This document shows positions 23,127 to 35,682 of a stretch of 64,000 nt of DNA, in pieces. A program made the translations under genes and the position numbers. A model generated the notes under the pieces. That model was not told where the DNA came from. It saw only the letters and a list, made by a program, of their open reading frames with translations, and searched no databases. Positions within the stretch are counted from its first letter, which is position 1; each line of letters opens with the position of its first letter. The DNA is from Globodera rostochiensis (lineage: Eukaryota > Nematoda > Chromadorea > Rhabditida > Heteroderidae): contig JAEVLN010000022.1 in NCBI GenBank assembly GCA_018350325.1, positions 947,105-1,011,104 on the forward strand. The letters run 5' to 3'.

Positions 23127-26100
23127 TAATAATTTCATTTCCTCATTATCAATCAGTTCCATTTGTTTTTAAATTTAAGAAAGAACGCACCGACGGTCAG
23201 AACAGCAAGCACTGGTGAAACAATGAGAGAGCCGAACACGCCGAGCACAGTGACAAGGCGTCGTTTGGTTTTCGACAAATATATGAAACGTTGATAGGTT
23301 TTTCTGACATAATGAAAAATAGTTTTTTTCTGCCAAATGTATTCTCTTTATAAAACTCAAAAACCTTCCAACGAAAATAGGCACACCGCAAATTATTCCT
23401 AAAATGTTTAAATAATGTGGGTTGTTTAACGCACAAAAATTCAACAACTCCACCAACCCGGCACGGCCAACCCGGCGATCAGAGCAATTCCCAACGGTGC
23501 ACCGATCAATGTCCCAACTTGCCAAAGCAATTTCTTTTTGCGCGTCCATGGCTTTTTGCCCCAAAATGTGCAACCAGTTGGACTTTAAAAAAATATTAAG
23601 AGAAGTGAATGAACGGACGGACATAAAAAAAATGGATTTAAAAAAAATGATAAACCCTCACCTGAGGTAATGAAGTTCGTTGATCTGTTTCAGACAAAGC
23701 CAGCAGAACTCAGCGTTGCACAGCACGCATTGCATGTGATTGCATGAACCGTCGTTCATCTGTGACAACAAATTGTTTACAATTATTTTGCTCTTTTGCA
23801 TTTAAATACAGTAACCTTCATAATCTGAACACCGCAGCGCGGGCACGCCTTTGTCATGTCATTCCCAGCTGTTGAACGTAAAACAATTTATCAATTCGCT
23901 CGTTTATATTCCCTTCATACTTGGGTCTGTCAATATTGCTGACTGTGCGCCAAATCCACGCATACCGGACAGCTTTGCACGCGCCTGGTCACACGTTTGG
24001 TTGGGGTGCCAATTGTTCTTGCAATGGCTTAAAGGGACCAAGAAATTGTAAAAGTAAAGCACTCAATGCATCCTATGGACGGCTCTCAAACTCTGTGCGG
24101 CAACCCCGAGGACTGGCCATTGGGGTTCGGAATATCGGTTTGGATCCGGGCGGGGTTTTCCGGGTGAGCATTTTTGATGTCGGGTTTTAGCCCAATCGAG
24201 TATTTGGTTGTCGGGCGCCCGCCTGCCCAACCCGGGCGACAGTCCAAACCCGAGACCCACAAACTTACTAGCAAAACATCGTGTCGCACCGTTCACATCG
24301 AAGCTGAGGGCAAGCAGCACACGAGTATGCGATGACGGCATAACTGAATATTTTTTCGTTTATATGTAAAGGGAAAGGACCATCGGCGGGCATTACGTGC
24401 AATCCGGTGCCGGGCACCAACGAGCGTCCGGGTCGGTGCTGAGCACTCGGCGAAGAGCAAAAATTTCATAGCGCTCCACGAGGTCGGGCTGGTGTTCGAG
24501 CAAGGCGTATATGTCACTCGCATGCAGCAGCGCGGTACAATTCGGACACCTTAACACAATGCGCGCTTGCCGCTGATTTGTTAAACACTGAAAATGCATA
24601 CGAAATGTTGGTCCGGCTCTCCATTATTTCCAAATTAAGATACTAAAAGGGAAAGTAAAAGCGTGTTGTGGAACGGATAAAATCAATTTTGTTTGATTGA
24701 TACCTTGACCAAACAGCTTTTGCACGTGAGATGGGAGCAGGTTTTAAGCTTCTGAAAGTTGCTCGGATGTTGGCGAACATAGCAGACCGGGCACTCCCGC
24801 GCTTTCGACTGTTTTCCGACACTCAAATTGCTTTGTGACTCAGAATGACCCTTAAAAACCGGGAATAATTGGTTTATTCGACAAAAAAAAAAAAACACAA
24901 AAAAATTCATTTCACGCACCGACGACGAAGCATTGCTTGCCCCGCTCTTTATTGACAATTTGTCGGCCACACTCCAAATTGATGTCGCGCAAAAAGCGTT
25001 GGCGCTTTTCTCGGCACTTCCCCCCAACGGACTGAACTCCCCGTTCGATGCGTTCGAAATGGCTCCGGCATGAGCATTCAGATGTTGATTTGCTTGTTGA
25101 AGATCATCAGCAGCTCGACCACAAAGACTCTTTGACGGCCTGTGGCCTTTTTCGCTTCCGACATCGGTCATTATTTTGGTCTTTTCGTGTTGAACTTGGC
25201 TTTTCTGCTCAGCTGATGCGGTGGTATGCGACGGTTGATGCTGTATAGATGAAGCACTGACGCTCAGACTCCGCAAACTTTTTCTGTAAATTTTGGTATA
25301 AAACGGGGGTTTTTTCATATTAGAAATGGATTTGAAAAAGTTAGATTGGTCCACTTCAAGTACCAATTTAGGCAACTTTTGTTTAGACTACGCCACTCAC
25401 ACACTGTCCCCATTACCCACGAAAGCCCGTCATTTTGAAAATCTGTGGAGCCGGATCCTGGATTTTAGAATTGTCTGGATCTGATTCCCTGGACAAAAAT
25501 TCAGGAAAATCCAGGTCATGGACGCCTGGATCCAGCAGACCTGGCTCTTTGATTTTTTAAAAAAATTGGTATTTTTAATTGAACAAAAATCCAGGGTCGC
25601 TAAGGCCCCACTGGACCTGGACCAGGTCCAAGACGGGCTCTATATTACCCACCCGTCGGTGCGCGTCGGAGGGGCGGTGATGTTGTTAAGAAAAGTTATC
25701 ACGCTACGTCGACTGCGTTCAACGCGCGACGGCTGTTGGTTGGCTCGTTTGCGCCCTTTAAGCACCGATTTGTTGTCATCGTCCTCGCTGACAGCAGTTG
25801 TTGTTGTTGTTTTCTAAAAACGTTCACAAAAAAATGTGAAGCGATTAATTTTCTTCAGATAAAACTTAATAAAACGACCTCCCCCAACTTGCGTAAAACG
25901 ATTCCTGCCAGGATTTTTTATATCGTGCTCTTTGGTGTCCAAAATCATAATTTTACTTTACTAATTGTGCATTGAGGGGGCCGAAGACCAACATTTCAAT
26001 CAGAAAATAACTAATTGCTGCCCATCAATCACCATTTTGGTCGGTGCATGTTGCGCAGCATGGACACTCTTCCGTTCATTTTCTTGATAAAATGAAGTGT

Positions 26101-26263
26101 TCATGTCAGCATTCGCCGCCTCTTTCGTCTTCTCGCCATTTTCATTTTCCACCGAAGGACGATGAATCGGCGCGGTTAGTAGAGCTTGTCCCTCATCAGC
26201 ACTTTCCATGACAATGTCCAAGTTCTTCGAGCATTTTGAGCCGCTGCTATTGGACGAATTCAT
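21793..26263 (-). CDS. RNF19-type RBR E3 ubiquitin ligase
   Basis: Membrane-anchored RING-IBR-RING ligase. The proposed start is ATG 26263 ([10 protein letters not shown]), exon end GQQL, then an exon near 25815 ([13 protein letters not shown]) ending SRRS, then [10 protein letters not shown]; the joins keep phase. RING1 reads [21 protein letters not shown]. The IBR part has [28 protein letters not shown] and WHPNQTC. RING2 reads [21 protein letters not shown], with the catalytic Cys in GSC, then [16 protein letters not shown]. Next is [16 protein letters not shown] and a hydrophobic [17 protein letters not shown], the first membrane segment of RNF19. The Ser-rich tail lies in duplication copy 2 and ends KSAGVRS (stop 21795-21793). 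The N-terminal joins are less certain than the RBR core. Confidence 0.87.
24145..24265. repeat. CCGGG/CCCGG word island in RNF19 intron
   Basis: Dense TCCGGGCGGGG, CCGGGTG, GTCGGGTT, GTCGGGCGCCCGCC and AACCCGGGC words lie between two RNF19 exons. Its composition is unlike the flanking exons. Confidence 0.45.
25440..25640. repeat. CCAGGATCC-type word island in RNF19 intron
   Basis: Reiterated, partly self-complementary words such as CCGGATCCTGGAT, CTGGATCTGA, AAATCCAGGTC, CCTGGATCCAGCAGACCTGG and GGACCTGGACCAGGTCC. The same word type is found at 49858-50030 in the CDC27 gene, on the other side of the window. Confidence 0.6.
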
Positions 26264-27116
26264 ATATATGTGTAGTAGTTTGAAACAACAGAATTTTGTG
26301 ATCAGCAACGGAGATGCACTTTGCCTAGATCTAAATAAAAATAAATACAACACGACGATGAAAATTTGATAATAAATGAAAAGGAAATGAATGAAAGCAG
26401 TGAGTGGGTGGCTGGCGGGGAAACATCGATTAGAGTGAGTGAGTGTACGTAAACACAAAGCGAGCAAGCAGTCAGCAGTGGGGCGGAGGAGGAAGGGATT
26501 ACATTGCAGAAATATTCAGATACTAGCGGTTTCCGTTTTTTTGTTTTGTGAACAGGGTTTGTCGAAAGTAGAGCCCGGCGGGAACGGGATTCCCGCGGGA
26601 AAAGTACGGGATTCCGGGTCCCGTCTTTTTCTGCCGGGCCGGAACGGGAACGGGAATCCCGTTCCCGTTGGATTTTAAATTCCCGTTCCCGTAAATTTTA
26701 TTTTAGTCTTTTTCCCGTTCCCGGAAAATTTTCTTGGCGAAATGTTTTTAAAAATTTAACAATTTTGGACCAATTTTCATCACAAAATCAATAGCCCCCC
26801 AAAATGTGAATCGAAATTTCAGTTTTCTCGGCTACCCTTAAATTCAAAGGTTTAAGAAAACCGATCAAAATTATTTTGGGGTAAACCTTTTTAGGGACAA
26901 TTTATTGGGGATTTGGGCCATGCCGACCAGAAAGCAATCAGCACACATATTGGCTTTCCAAAACTAGACATTTTATGTTCCATAACCAATACATAAACAT
27001 AAATACATTCGTACATATCACATACGCAAAACATAAATCATTTTGGGCACATAATTATTCGCGTTTAAATCGGTCTCATATCAATAACACAACAACGGCA
27101 TCATTCATTCGCTGCT
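26264..27116. other. Intergenic spacer with GGGAATCCCG island
   Basis: Contains the island at about 26568-26700 and AT-rich spacer with (CATA)-like stretches near 26985-27030. No exon is supported. Confidence 0.6.
26568..26700. repeat. Island of self-complementary GGGAATCCCG words
   Basis: Repeated GGGAACGGGATTCCCG, CGGGAATCCCGTTCCCG and similar words, many of them near-perfect palindromes. Same type as 1141-1263. Confidence 0.65.
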
Positions 27117-30100
27117 TTACGATCGGGTGGTGAGCACTTCAGAGCCCGTCCCCCGCACAAAAAGCACTTTTTGCAATTTGCTCGAAATCACCTAAAAAGA
27201 TAACTTTAACGCGTAACAACAACAACAAGCAAACATCAAAGAGTTCATGGTGCAAGCTTTCTTGTGCATAATGAGTTGAAATGACATAGTATTAAAAAAA
27301 ACCTCCAAATATTGAATGTAGTCATCAACTTGGTCCTCCAAGAAGGGCGGTTTTGGTAGCGAAAAAAGCACCAGTTGACTGTTTTTCGAATGTTCCAGAA
27401 TGAGCTCATTGAGTCGGATTGCCCCATGCATCTTATGGACCTTAAAAATCAGGAGTATAATGTGGATTGTGGAACAGAAAAGCTCCCTAACCTTTCTGCG
27501 ATCAATTTCCTTCACTCTTCTTTGCTTAGCACTATTAGTAGTTGGTTGGATGTCCAGAGGCGACCCCTCGCTCTCCTCGTCGCTCGGCATTTTCATTAGC
27601 GTGTCGCCTTCCAACGCGTTATCTTCCTCCGATGTTTTCGACTGCTCCGCTTGCGCCGGTCCATTCTCCTCAATCTGACTTTGTGAGCTCTGAAATGGGA
27701 TAGGGCAAAATTAATCTGTACGAGTCGAATCGCCGTTTATCTGAGAGTGAAGTGAAGTTAATCCGCGACGTTGCATCTGCTGCATCTGTTGGATCATTTT
27801 GGTCCGCTCTTCCATCAACAAAGTCCGTTCGTAGGCGGTCTTCGACAGCGCTGGGTCGTTGATTTCCGTTACCTGAAAAGGTGAGGGAAAAATGACTTTT
27901 CCCTTTAGTAGTGCACCCCCCCTCGCCTCCACGCCGTGTTTCGAAATTTACAAGCAGAACCCTCTTAAAAAGCTGTCTAATCATTGAGCTTTGTAGCCTG
28001 ATCTGATTGACTATTATGGCATTCTAACCACGAGAAGATGGGGGGGGGGGGGTGGAGCTGTTTCGATTCCCCCATTATTCCCTCACCAAAATTTCGGCAT
28101 TGATTCGCAATTGGTAGACGTAGTTGTGGAGCCGTGTCCTCAATTCCACACTGTTTTCCTGCGGCCGGGCAACGCCAACAATTCGAATTTTGCAATTGCG
28201 CCAAACTACGCTCTGTTTCAGTAGAAAAGTGATCAGCACACAAAGTCCGCCATCCCGAACAATCCAATAAACATCCAGATAGCCGTTCAACTTCACGTTG
28301 CTCGGAAACTCGGTGATTCCCTTTGCCACCAAAAGTGCCATTCCGCTGACTGCCCCGGCAAGCAATTTGTCTAAATAATTGAAAAAAATCAAAACAAATG
28401 ATATGGCGTATTTATTAAGGCAAGGCTCAGTTTAGTGTACGATGAGATTCAAAAACTAATCCAGCACGGTGAATAAATAGAATAAATATAATACACTAAA
28501 CATTATTTTTACCTGTGAAAGTCCGATATTCGGAATCGGCTGCCTCATCCGCGCCCACCTCCTTTGTTGGCCAACTTAAGAGCAATGTGTTCGGCTTCAG
28601 CCCGCCAATTCCGATGCTTTGAATGAGTGTGTAGACACTTCCGGTGATCTTATATCGCAAGTTAAACACACAACTACCTGGGCAATACAATAACCTGATC
28701 CTCATCGTACAACAGCGTCTTTGCAAATCCTCGCAGACCCAACTCCCCCATGTCGGTTTCCATCCGTTTCTTCACTTGTTGTGCAGTGTTCATGTCGTTT
28801 TTGTTGCTGGAATTTCCACGAAGGAAAGATACCACCATCGTAAGTCCCTTGCCCGCCTTCAGTTGTGAAGCAAAGCTCAACAAATTCAAGTAGCGCAAAT
28901 CAACCAACTCCTTCGACCAGGGCATCGACTGAAGGATGAGCAACTGAGGTCTAAAATGATTAATAGATAGAACAATAATAATACGGTTGAATATTTTTAA
29001 TAAATCACCGCCAATTCTTTGGGTGCGGGTCCTTTTCAGGAATTTTCATCAGACTGTATTGTGCCGTACTCAGTGCTAAGCCGCGAATACCGTCGCCCCA
29101 TTCCTTCTTAGCTCTTAAGTTAAAACATGTACCTATAAATATTTATGGAAAAAGCAAAATTCGTTTACCCTTTCCATTCAACATATCTGTATATCAGGAT
29201 ACAAAGCAGAATGGATAGTATGGCATAGTGCCAATGTGTACTAAACATAATGAAGAAGCAAAGAGCGGCCCCGAGAAGGGATAACGACCTGACAAAATAA
29301 ATTGTATAAAAATGAATTCAGCTAAAAAAACAACCAGTGGTAGTAAATGTAACGCGGACGCCAATTGGGGGCACCCAAAATGGAATGCAAAGCACAAATA
29401 ATGTTCACAAAAGCATAGCACATCAGAAAGAAAAAGTCGAGGACCGCAGCGATACTGTCCATTGCACCGATCAAAATGCCAAACTCGGCGATAAGAGTGG
29501 TGAGAAGCAACCCATAAAATGGCTAAAATTGATCAATTAGTAAAAGAATTAATTAGTCAAGTCACTACTATAAAAATGCCTTGCCTCATTCTTTTTGGTC
29601 ACTTTGGCAAACGGTCGAAGGAATGGAATGACGTCATCTTTGGCTATGCTTTGTAAGAGACGAGGCGCGCCTGTTTTTGATGCAAATCGTGTGAGTCTAT
29701 CCGAAAGGCACTTACTGCAAAGACATTGAAGCGCGGCACCGAAGGTGGACAGGAAAGAGCCGATCAGAAGAACCCACTTGTTGGGCCATGCCAACGAAGC
29801 AACGACCATCCCTCCGTGCAGAGACTGACCAAACCTTGGGGGTTCAGAGCATTGAGTTTTTTTCTCAATTAACACGGAGTTTTTATACTTGTCTCTGAGA
29901 AGTTCCGGCCTAATTGATGATCCAAATACAAGTGCCAACGAAAAATAGACAAATGCTGTGGTGAGCTGAGCAGCGATGGTTCCGGCGGGAATGGACCGCT
30001 GGGGATTCGCCAAATCACCGCTCATGTTGGTTCCGGTCAGAATTCCGGTCACGGCGGGAAAATAAATTGCCAGAATCAGAAAGAACGAACTGAAAAAAAA

Positions 30101-31889
30101 AACAATGTCCGCGATGGGTTATAAAACTAATTAATCTGTATATACGATTTGGCATCCTGGAAGACTTCATTCGTATGGTTGGCCATATGCCCGTAAGAAT
30201 ATTCTCCAAAATCAGGATAATTCGGGAAAAAATTCTCAGCAACTAAATTCAAAATTTTTTTAAAAAAACGGATTGGGTTCACTCACTCATTAACGGATCA
30301 CTTCCGTAACCGGGGTAGCCATTAACACAAGAGACCTCAGAATCATTTGTCGATCCAATCCTTAAAAATTTTACACAGCGTTAAATTTTAAAAAAATTTC
30401 CACTTGTCTGCCAAATAAGACGAATTGCAATAATCGCAAATGTTGGAGATGTCCACATCTTTCGGCAGGACGACCTTCGCTTGCAGTAACTTGTCGTCGA
30501 ACATGCATACTCTGAAAATCCATAACCTTACAACATTTACTCAATGCAGGGCCGTAACCAGAAAAAATTCAGGGGGCAAACAAACAAAAAAAAAAATCGA
30601 TTCTTAGAGATGCATTTTTCTTAAGCAATTTCGAAAAAATATGTTCGATTTCGGTAAAAAGCTTTTAAAGAACGAAGCTGTCCCGCGGGGTCGAGAGGCA
30701 CCAATGGGAAAATTTTTTAGTTTTTTGGTGGAATTTGTTTAGAACATTGGCCCAACAAATAAATAGTTTTGCAACAAGATGGTCCCCCCCCCTAATGGTT
30801 TTTCTCAAAAAACATTTCGGGGGGGGGGCAACTGCCCCCAATGTCTCCCCCTCTGGCTACGGGCCTGACTCAATTGGCTATGGTAACCGTTGTCCACTTT
30901 CTGGAAGGAGCGTTTTTTCAATGCCCCCAGCATAACAAGCCAGAATGGAAACGACGACACAACAGAGCGAAACCTAAAAAAAAAATCGCGCTAGAAAAGA
31001 AATGTATAGTGACAATTACGGGGGCAAGAAGTTGCACAAAACGGACACCCATCGCAACAATAAAGAACTCGATAATCAGCAGAATTGTTCCGTAGACGCG
31101 CATGTTGTTGGACATCATGCCAAATAACCCTTGATTTAAAAAAATGAAATTGCGTTGTCAACAAAAATGCCAATGCCAACCAGTGTCGGTGTGAGTTTCT
31201 GAACCGCCAATAGTCAAGCCAGGGAAAATGTACAACTGGAATTGTAACAAAACATTTCCGAACGTCGTCAAATAATGTGCAAATAAACGTACGAGCACAA
31301 TTTCAGCTCCTCCAACCAGATACATTGCTGTTCCGACCGTATTCGCCAGATAGAACAATATTCCGACCGCACTCCCAAATTCAGGCCCCAAATTTCGTGA
31401 AATCATAAAATATGCTCCACCACTCTCCACGACACCGTTGGTTGCCACCGCCGACACACTGATACACGTGAGGAAAGTCTGCAACAAATTTCGATTGAAC
31501 ACGTTGAAACCGGACACAGACAACAAAACATTACACAAAGACAGCAAAGAAAGAGCATCAGAAAGGTATGCCCGATACCGGCAACTCCAACACACCAGGC
31601 CAAACGGATGAACATGGTGACGCCGAGGATGTGCTGAACAGTTGGAAGGTACACACCGAGCATGCAGCCGAGGTTGGCCTGAAACGGAGAAGACAGCGTA
31701 TCATCGAATCCTCTTCATCTGTTGAATCCTCTATACTTTGGGCGCTCTGTTGACTGCTGCTCTTTCTTTTGGTCCAGGAGTTGTGTAGCCGGTGAGGAAG
31801 TCATTAACAGGCGTGCTGCTGTCGTGGAAAGCAGGAAGGCCATCATCTTCGTACAGCGGAGTGATTCCGCCATAAAAGTTGGAGAGCAT
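27117..31889 (-). CDS. K-Cl cotransporter (SLC12A4-7 / KCC family)
   Basis: Plasma-membrane electroneutral K+/Cl- symporter. From ATG 31889, a short leader ([13 protein letters not shown]) joins [28 protein letters not shown] (written here only to locate transmembrane segment 1). Then come [28 protein letters not shown] (split over the segment 2-3 region), [41 protein letters not shown] and [16 protein letters not shown]. The cytosolic C-terminal domain has [40 protein letters not shown] and the end [14 protein letters not shown] (stop 27119-27117). Many exons. The N-terminal cytosolic tail (about 50 residues) is shorter than usual, so an upstream exon may be missing. One intron carries a MITE. 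Confidence 0.92.
30547..30867. mobile_element. hAT-like MITE (321 bp) in cotransporter intron
   Basis: The ends are inverted repeats: CAGGGCCGTAACCAGA at the left and CTCTGGCTACGGGCCTG at the right (CAGGCCCGTAGCCAGAG when reversed). Flanks are ACTCAATG (30539-30546) and ACTCAATT (30868-30875), a target-site duplication matching at 7 of 8 positions. An 8-bp duplication and CAG..CGTAGCCAG ends are typical of hAT elements. There is no transposase ORF, so it is non-autonomous. Confidence 0.85.
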
Positions 31890-31892
31890 TTA

Positions 31893-31900
31893 CTGCAGAA
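31893..31900 (-). promoter_or_regulatory. Possible trans-splice acceptor of cotransporter
   Basis: On the minus strand TTCTGCAG is followed by TAA ATG: an acceptor with an in-frame stop directly before the start codon. This supports the ATG at 31889 as the first codon of this transcript form. Confidence 0.4.
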
Positions 31901-32819
31901 TAGAAACAACGATACAGAATACAATTATTATTTTCTCTAACAATAGAACAGAATCTTATCGGTACGGTAATACATCAGATGCATAATTACGGAGAATTAA
32001 TGCCATTTTGGGAGGAGGGCATTGGACCTAGCGAACCTTACATGTTAAATGCGCGGAAAGGGTACGCTAATCTCCAATAAAAGGCGTAAATGGAAAGAAA
32101 CTGATTTTTTTTGCTATTTTGAAAGGCAAAACAAAATGGAAAAAGGTATTGCGCACTTCTATATAAAGAATTTATCTGGTAAAATGTACTAAAATGATAC
32201 AAAATGAAGCGCAAACGATGTTTAAGAGTTATATTGTGTAGTTTGGTGCCCGTATTGCATGTATCAGGAAAAACTAGAATGTGATCCAAAAAGTAAACGG
32301 TGAAGTGACTCAAAAAAATGACAAAATCCATTACATTTTGCCTATTTATACGCAATCCAGCGGGTATTGAAATTGTGTTGTCCAATTTATGGTCAACTTA
32401 ATTTGCTTTTAACTTTCATCATCGTGCTTTCCGCCGCAACATTTTTGCGGATTCTTACTCAGCTCGACGAGATGAATCCACTGATTACGAATTCGTCAAT
32501 AGAAAACAAAAATTGAGAATTTAAAATCCCCCAAAAATGCACGCGAACATTTGTACAAATCCGAGCTCGGATTCGTGCTCTACGCATATTTTTACCCGAG
32601 AAAACATGCATTTAAAATCATAAACATTTAAAAATAAATTCTGCCGGGACCCCAATTCTCCTCCACCATTGCCATCTCTTTTTTACTTTATAATAAAAGA
32701 TCATTGTTTATTTATGGTACAAAGGACACGCAAAATGCATGCACAAAACATCAATCAATGGGATTTAATGTTATCACAAAATATCAATCAATGGCATTTA
32801 AATGTTTTATATTATATAT
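31901..32819. other. Intergenic spacer, AT-rich
   Basis: No exon, repeat island or element could be supported. A near-duplicate pair of short words (AATCAATGG...ATCAATGG) occurs at 32745-32790. Confidence 0.55.
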
Positions 32820-34902
32820 TTACGGTTTGAACAGAACATCTTTTAATTCCATTGAAGAAAGTGGAACCCGGACGCATTTTTTCAGCTTGTCGGAGAAATA
32901 CTGACCAACGGGACAAACGCAAATGCTTCCTCCTTTCATGTTCAAACATTGCTGACCTGTGGAATAAGGGGACTGAAATATTACACCGACACAACAGCAC
33001 CGACCCGCAACTTTGGAACATTTCTCGTAGAGGCACTCATCTTTGTCCACGCACTGGAGCACGTCGAAACGATAAAGCTTTGGGGGCGGAGGGAACTCTC
33101 ATCATTTGTCCGACTTTTTTTTAAAAAATGAATACTTTGGTCGTGTCAATACTTCCATTGGCGGATGCACAAGCACAGCTCAAATTCCAACGATTTTGCT
33201 AAAATCTCACAGTGAAAATGCGTTTGGTTATTTGTTGTTGCTGTTGTTGTTACCATGATTGCATCAAAGTCATCGTTGAAAGGGCTCTCCAAATCTGAAA
33301 ACGAAAAGCATTCTCTCAATTGTGGTGGTGGACATTGTGTCACCGGGACGAATGGTAACCGACGAAACTTTAAATATTCGGCGAAAAATGCCAAATAATT
33401 CCCCGATTTTTTTCCCTTTATTTCTATAATTTCTCGGCTCCAATAATGTTGGCGTAGCACTTCTGGACTTACAGCAGTAGTGCGTGTTCACCACGGCGTC
33501 TCCACGTTTTCTGTCCTTGATCCCCCTGCTCCCTTTGCCGCTGCTGTTGACCCGGGAGACCGTCGATGGCGTTTTGTCGTTCTGTTCCATAGTTTCCTCC
33601 TTTTTTTTCTTAGAGTCTGCCTTCTTTTTACGTTTGAAGTGCTCCGCAGCCACTCTCTCATCGAGATGCTTCACATTCTGAACAGTTCCATCATAATTTT
33701 GAATTTTAATAACCAAAAAAAAAAAAAGACCTCGACACAAGCGGAATGAGGGCAGAAGCCAAAGTCCGTAGAATTCAAATTGTCGTCGCCCCGAAAAAAT
33801 CTTGTACTTTTGCGACCACAGCATGGATCCGGACAAAAGCTGACATTTTTGTATATTAGAAGCCGACTCTCAATGTTATCAAACCTCACATCGGCACACT
33901 CAAATTCGCGTTGGCCAAGGAAAGTGTCGATGGGATCCAAAACAGTGTCGTCGGTCTTCTGCTTAAATCGACGGAACGGACCAGTAGGCCACTGAAAAAA
34001 TATAAAAATCAAAACCAAACATGGCCATTGAATAAAAACCGATTTTTTCTGATGCTTTTCAACGCCGTACGAACAGAAGGGAAGTTTCACCAACACAGAG
34101 AGACGATTTTTGGTGAGGAAACAGAGCAAATAAGAGGCGGACATGTCAAAGCTTAAAGAATGAAGAGGAGGACAAATGCAAAGTAAAGGTTGCGCCAACT
34201 TGAATCTCGAATTTGAGATTTGTCGATCAAAATCTTGTTTGCTAAATATAAAAATGAAGTTGGAAATTAAGCAAAGAAAAGCCACTCGAGTTGCAAAAAG
34301 TCCGCAGTCTGTTGATCAGCCAGAGGGAACAAAAACTTAGCACTTGGTTGGATACTACAAAAAATCGCACTAACGCAACGCTGGAATTTATAAATTATGT
34401 TAATGACAAATTCCTTAATCCTCACGGAGAATTTAGCCGGATCCGAGCAGTTGCCGTACAAGTCACGGTGGAACCGTACAGTTGGCTGTGGGAAGAAGGA
34501 GTCAAAGCCCTTGTGCCCTATAAAATTCAACGGTTTATGTTGTCAATCAACTCTTTTTAAAACATCACCCAAAAAGTTATTTCTTTTTAATTCTCATTAA
34601 AACAAATCACTTGCCGGTTATTGGGGAAGTGATCGAAGAGCGATAGAGTCGCAAATAAAGCGCTATTTTTCCAAGTTCCGAGAGCAATGAACGCGCGTTT
34701 TGACCAGTAACATCTACCAGGTTACTGAAAAAAAAACAAAAATAGAATTTTATCATTTTTTATACCGTTCAAGATCGGTCACATATACCGGCCCGAAAAC
34801 ACTCAAGTCAATTTCCGCTTCCTCTTCCACACCGTAAACCCTCACTTTGACGGACAACAAAAGACTGACAAGCAAAAGAATACAGACTGAGAAAGATGCC
34901 AT
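32820..34902 (-). CDS. Secreted protein with C-terminal calcium-binding EGF domain
   Basis: Unrecognised. Exon 1 (ATG 34902) encodes a clear signal peptide (ILLLVSLLLSV, cleavage probably near VYG). An exon with NLVDVTGQNARSLL follows, ending ITSPIT before a GC-type donor (GCAAGT), then GHKGFDSFFPQPTVRF...GNCSDPAKF, an exon with FRRFKQKTDD...FCPDPCCGR...GFCPHSACVE, a basic exon with FKRKKKADSKKKKEE, and a final calcium-binding EGF domain: DKDECLYEKCSKVAGRC...CLNMKGGSICVCPVGQ...KKC, stopping at 32820. The many cysteines and signal peptide point to an extracellular or cell-surface protein. Exon edges around 33150-33480 and 34000-34290 are uncertain. It could be two genes, though spacing and phase favour one. 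Confidence 0.6.
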
Positions 34903-35682
34903 AAAATCTGAATTTGTTTTAAATCGATTACATAAGTTTTGTTTCTTTCATTAGGCAAAAGCTAAGCGATTAGGACCGTTAGAAAGCCACATGTGCCGGG
35001 GTCTACTCTTGTCGCCAAGTGCCGAACCAAAATGCTACTCTTAAACACCGATAAAATTTTACTAATAGGGTTTCCCATACGGTTTTGCACATCGATCCCC
35101 TATATAAAATGCCGGGATAGATAATACACGCAAAAATTAGGAATCCACAATTATGGGAAGTGTTGACTCTGTCGAATAAAACTGTGCGTTCAAAGTAAAC
35201 TCCAAAAGTGACACAGATTCGCATAACTCCGTTTTTCACATTTTAAATTAGCGCGTCATAAATATACGGTTTGGCATAACGTCCAGCGTCAAAGTAAATA
35301 TTTTGAAATTACCAAATTATCCGGCACTTAAGATTCGACGACGCCAAATTGGGAAAAGGGTATTTGTGGCATTTCTTTAGCTGGTGGGTCGGGAGAGTGT
35401 GGAATTTTGAAAAAGCCGGGTCCGCTTACCAGGGCTTTTCCAGTTTAGTGAGACCCGGGCCCCGGAAACCGGGTAGCTCGGGTTTTTCCAAAATAACCGG
35501 GCCCGGAAAAACCCGGGGTCGGCTTAATGATTTGCTGGAAGTTTTGGTAGAAGAAGAGATGACATGGCGTTTCAAATTTAGCCGGTGAATACCGGTGCCG
35601 CCCTTTTCCGAATATAACTAAAATGGCTTTTCCTATTTTTAGAATTTAATTGACACAACACACAAATTTAAATTTTTAAAAA
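34903..35682. other. Divergent intergenic region with CCCGGG island
   Basis: Lies between the EGF-protein start (-) and SUMO start (+) and must hold both promoters. It contains the island at 35405-35525. A TTTTTAG acceptor-like site at 35636-35642 lies about 40 nt before the SUMO ATG. Confidence 0.55.
35405..35525. repeat. CCCGGG-type self-complementary word island
   Basis: Contains GAAAAAGCCGGGTCCG, GACCCGGGCCCCGG, ACCGGGTAGCTCGGG and AACCGGGCCCGGAAAAACCC. The palindromes CCCGGG and GGGCCC are reiterated within about 120 bp of otherwise AT-rich DNA. Confidence 0.6.

Noticed and set aside
25325..25375. RNF19 start at the codon read as MPKLVLEV
   Set aside because: The codon is TTG. It fits better as an internal exon beginning after AAAAG, joined in phase to the exon ending SRRS.
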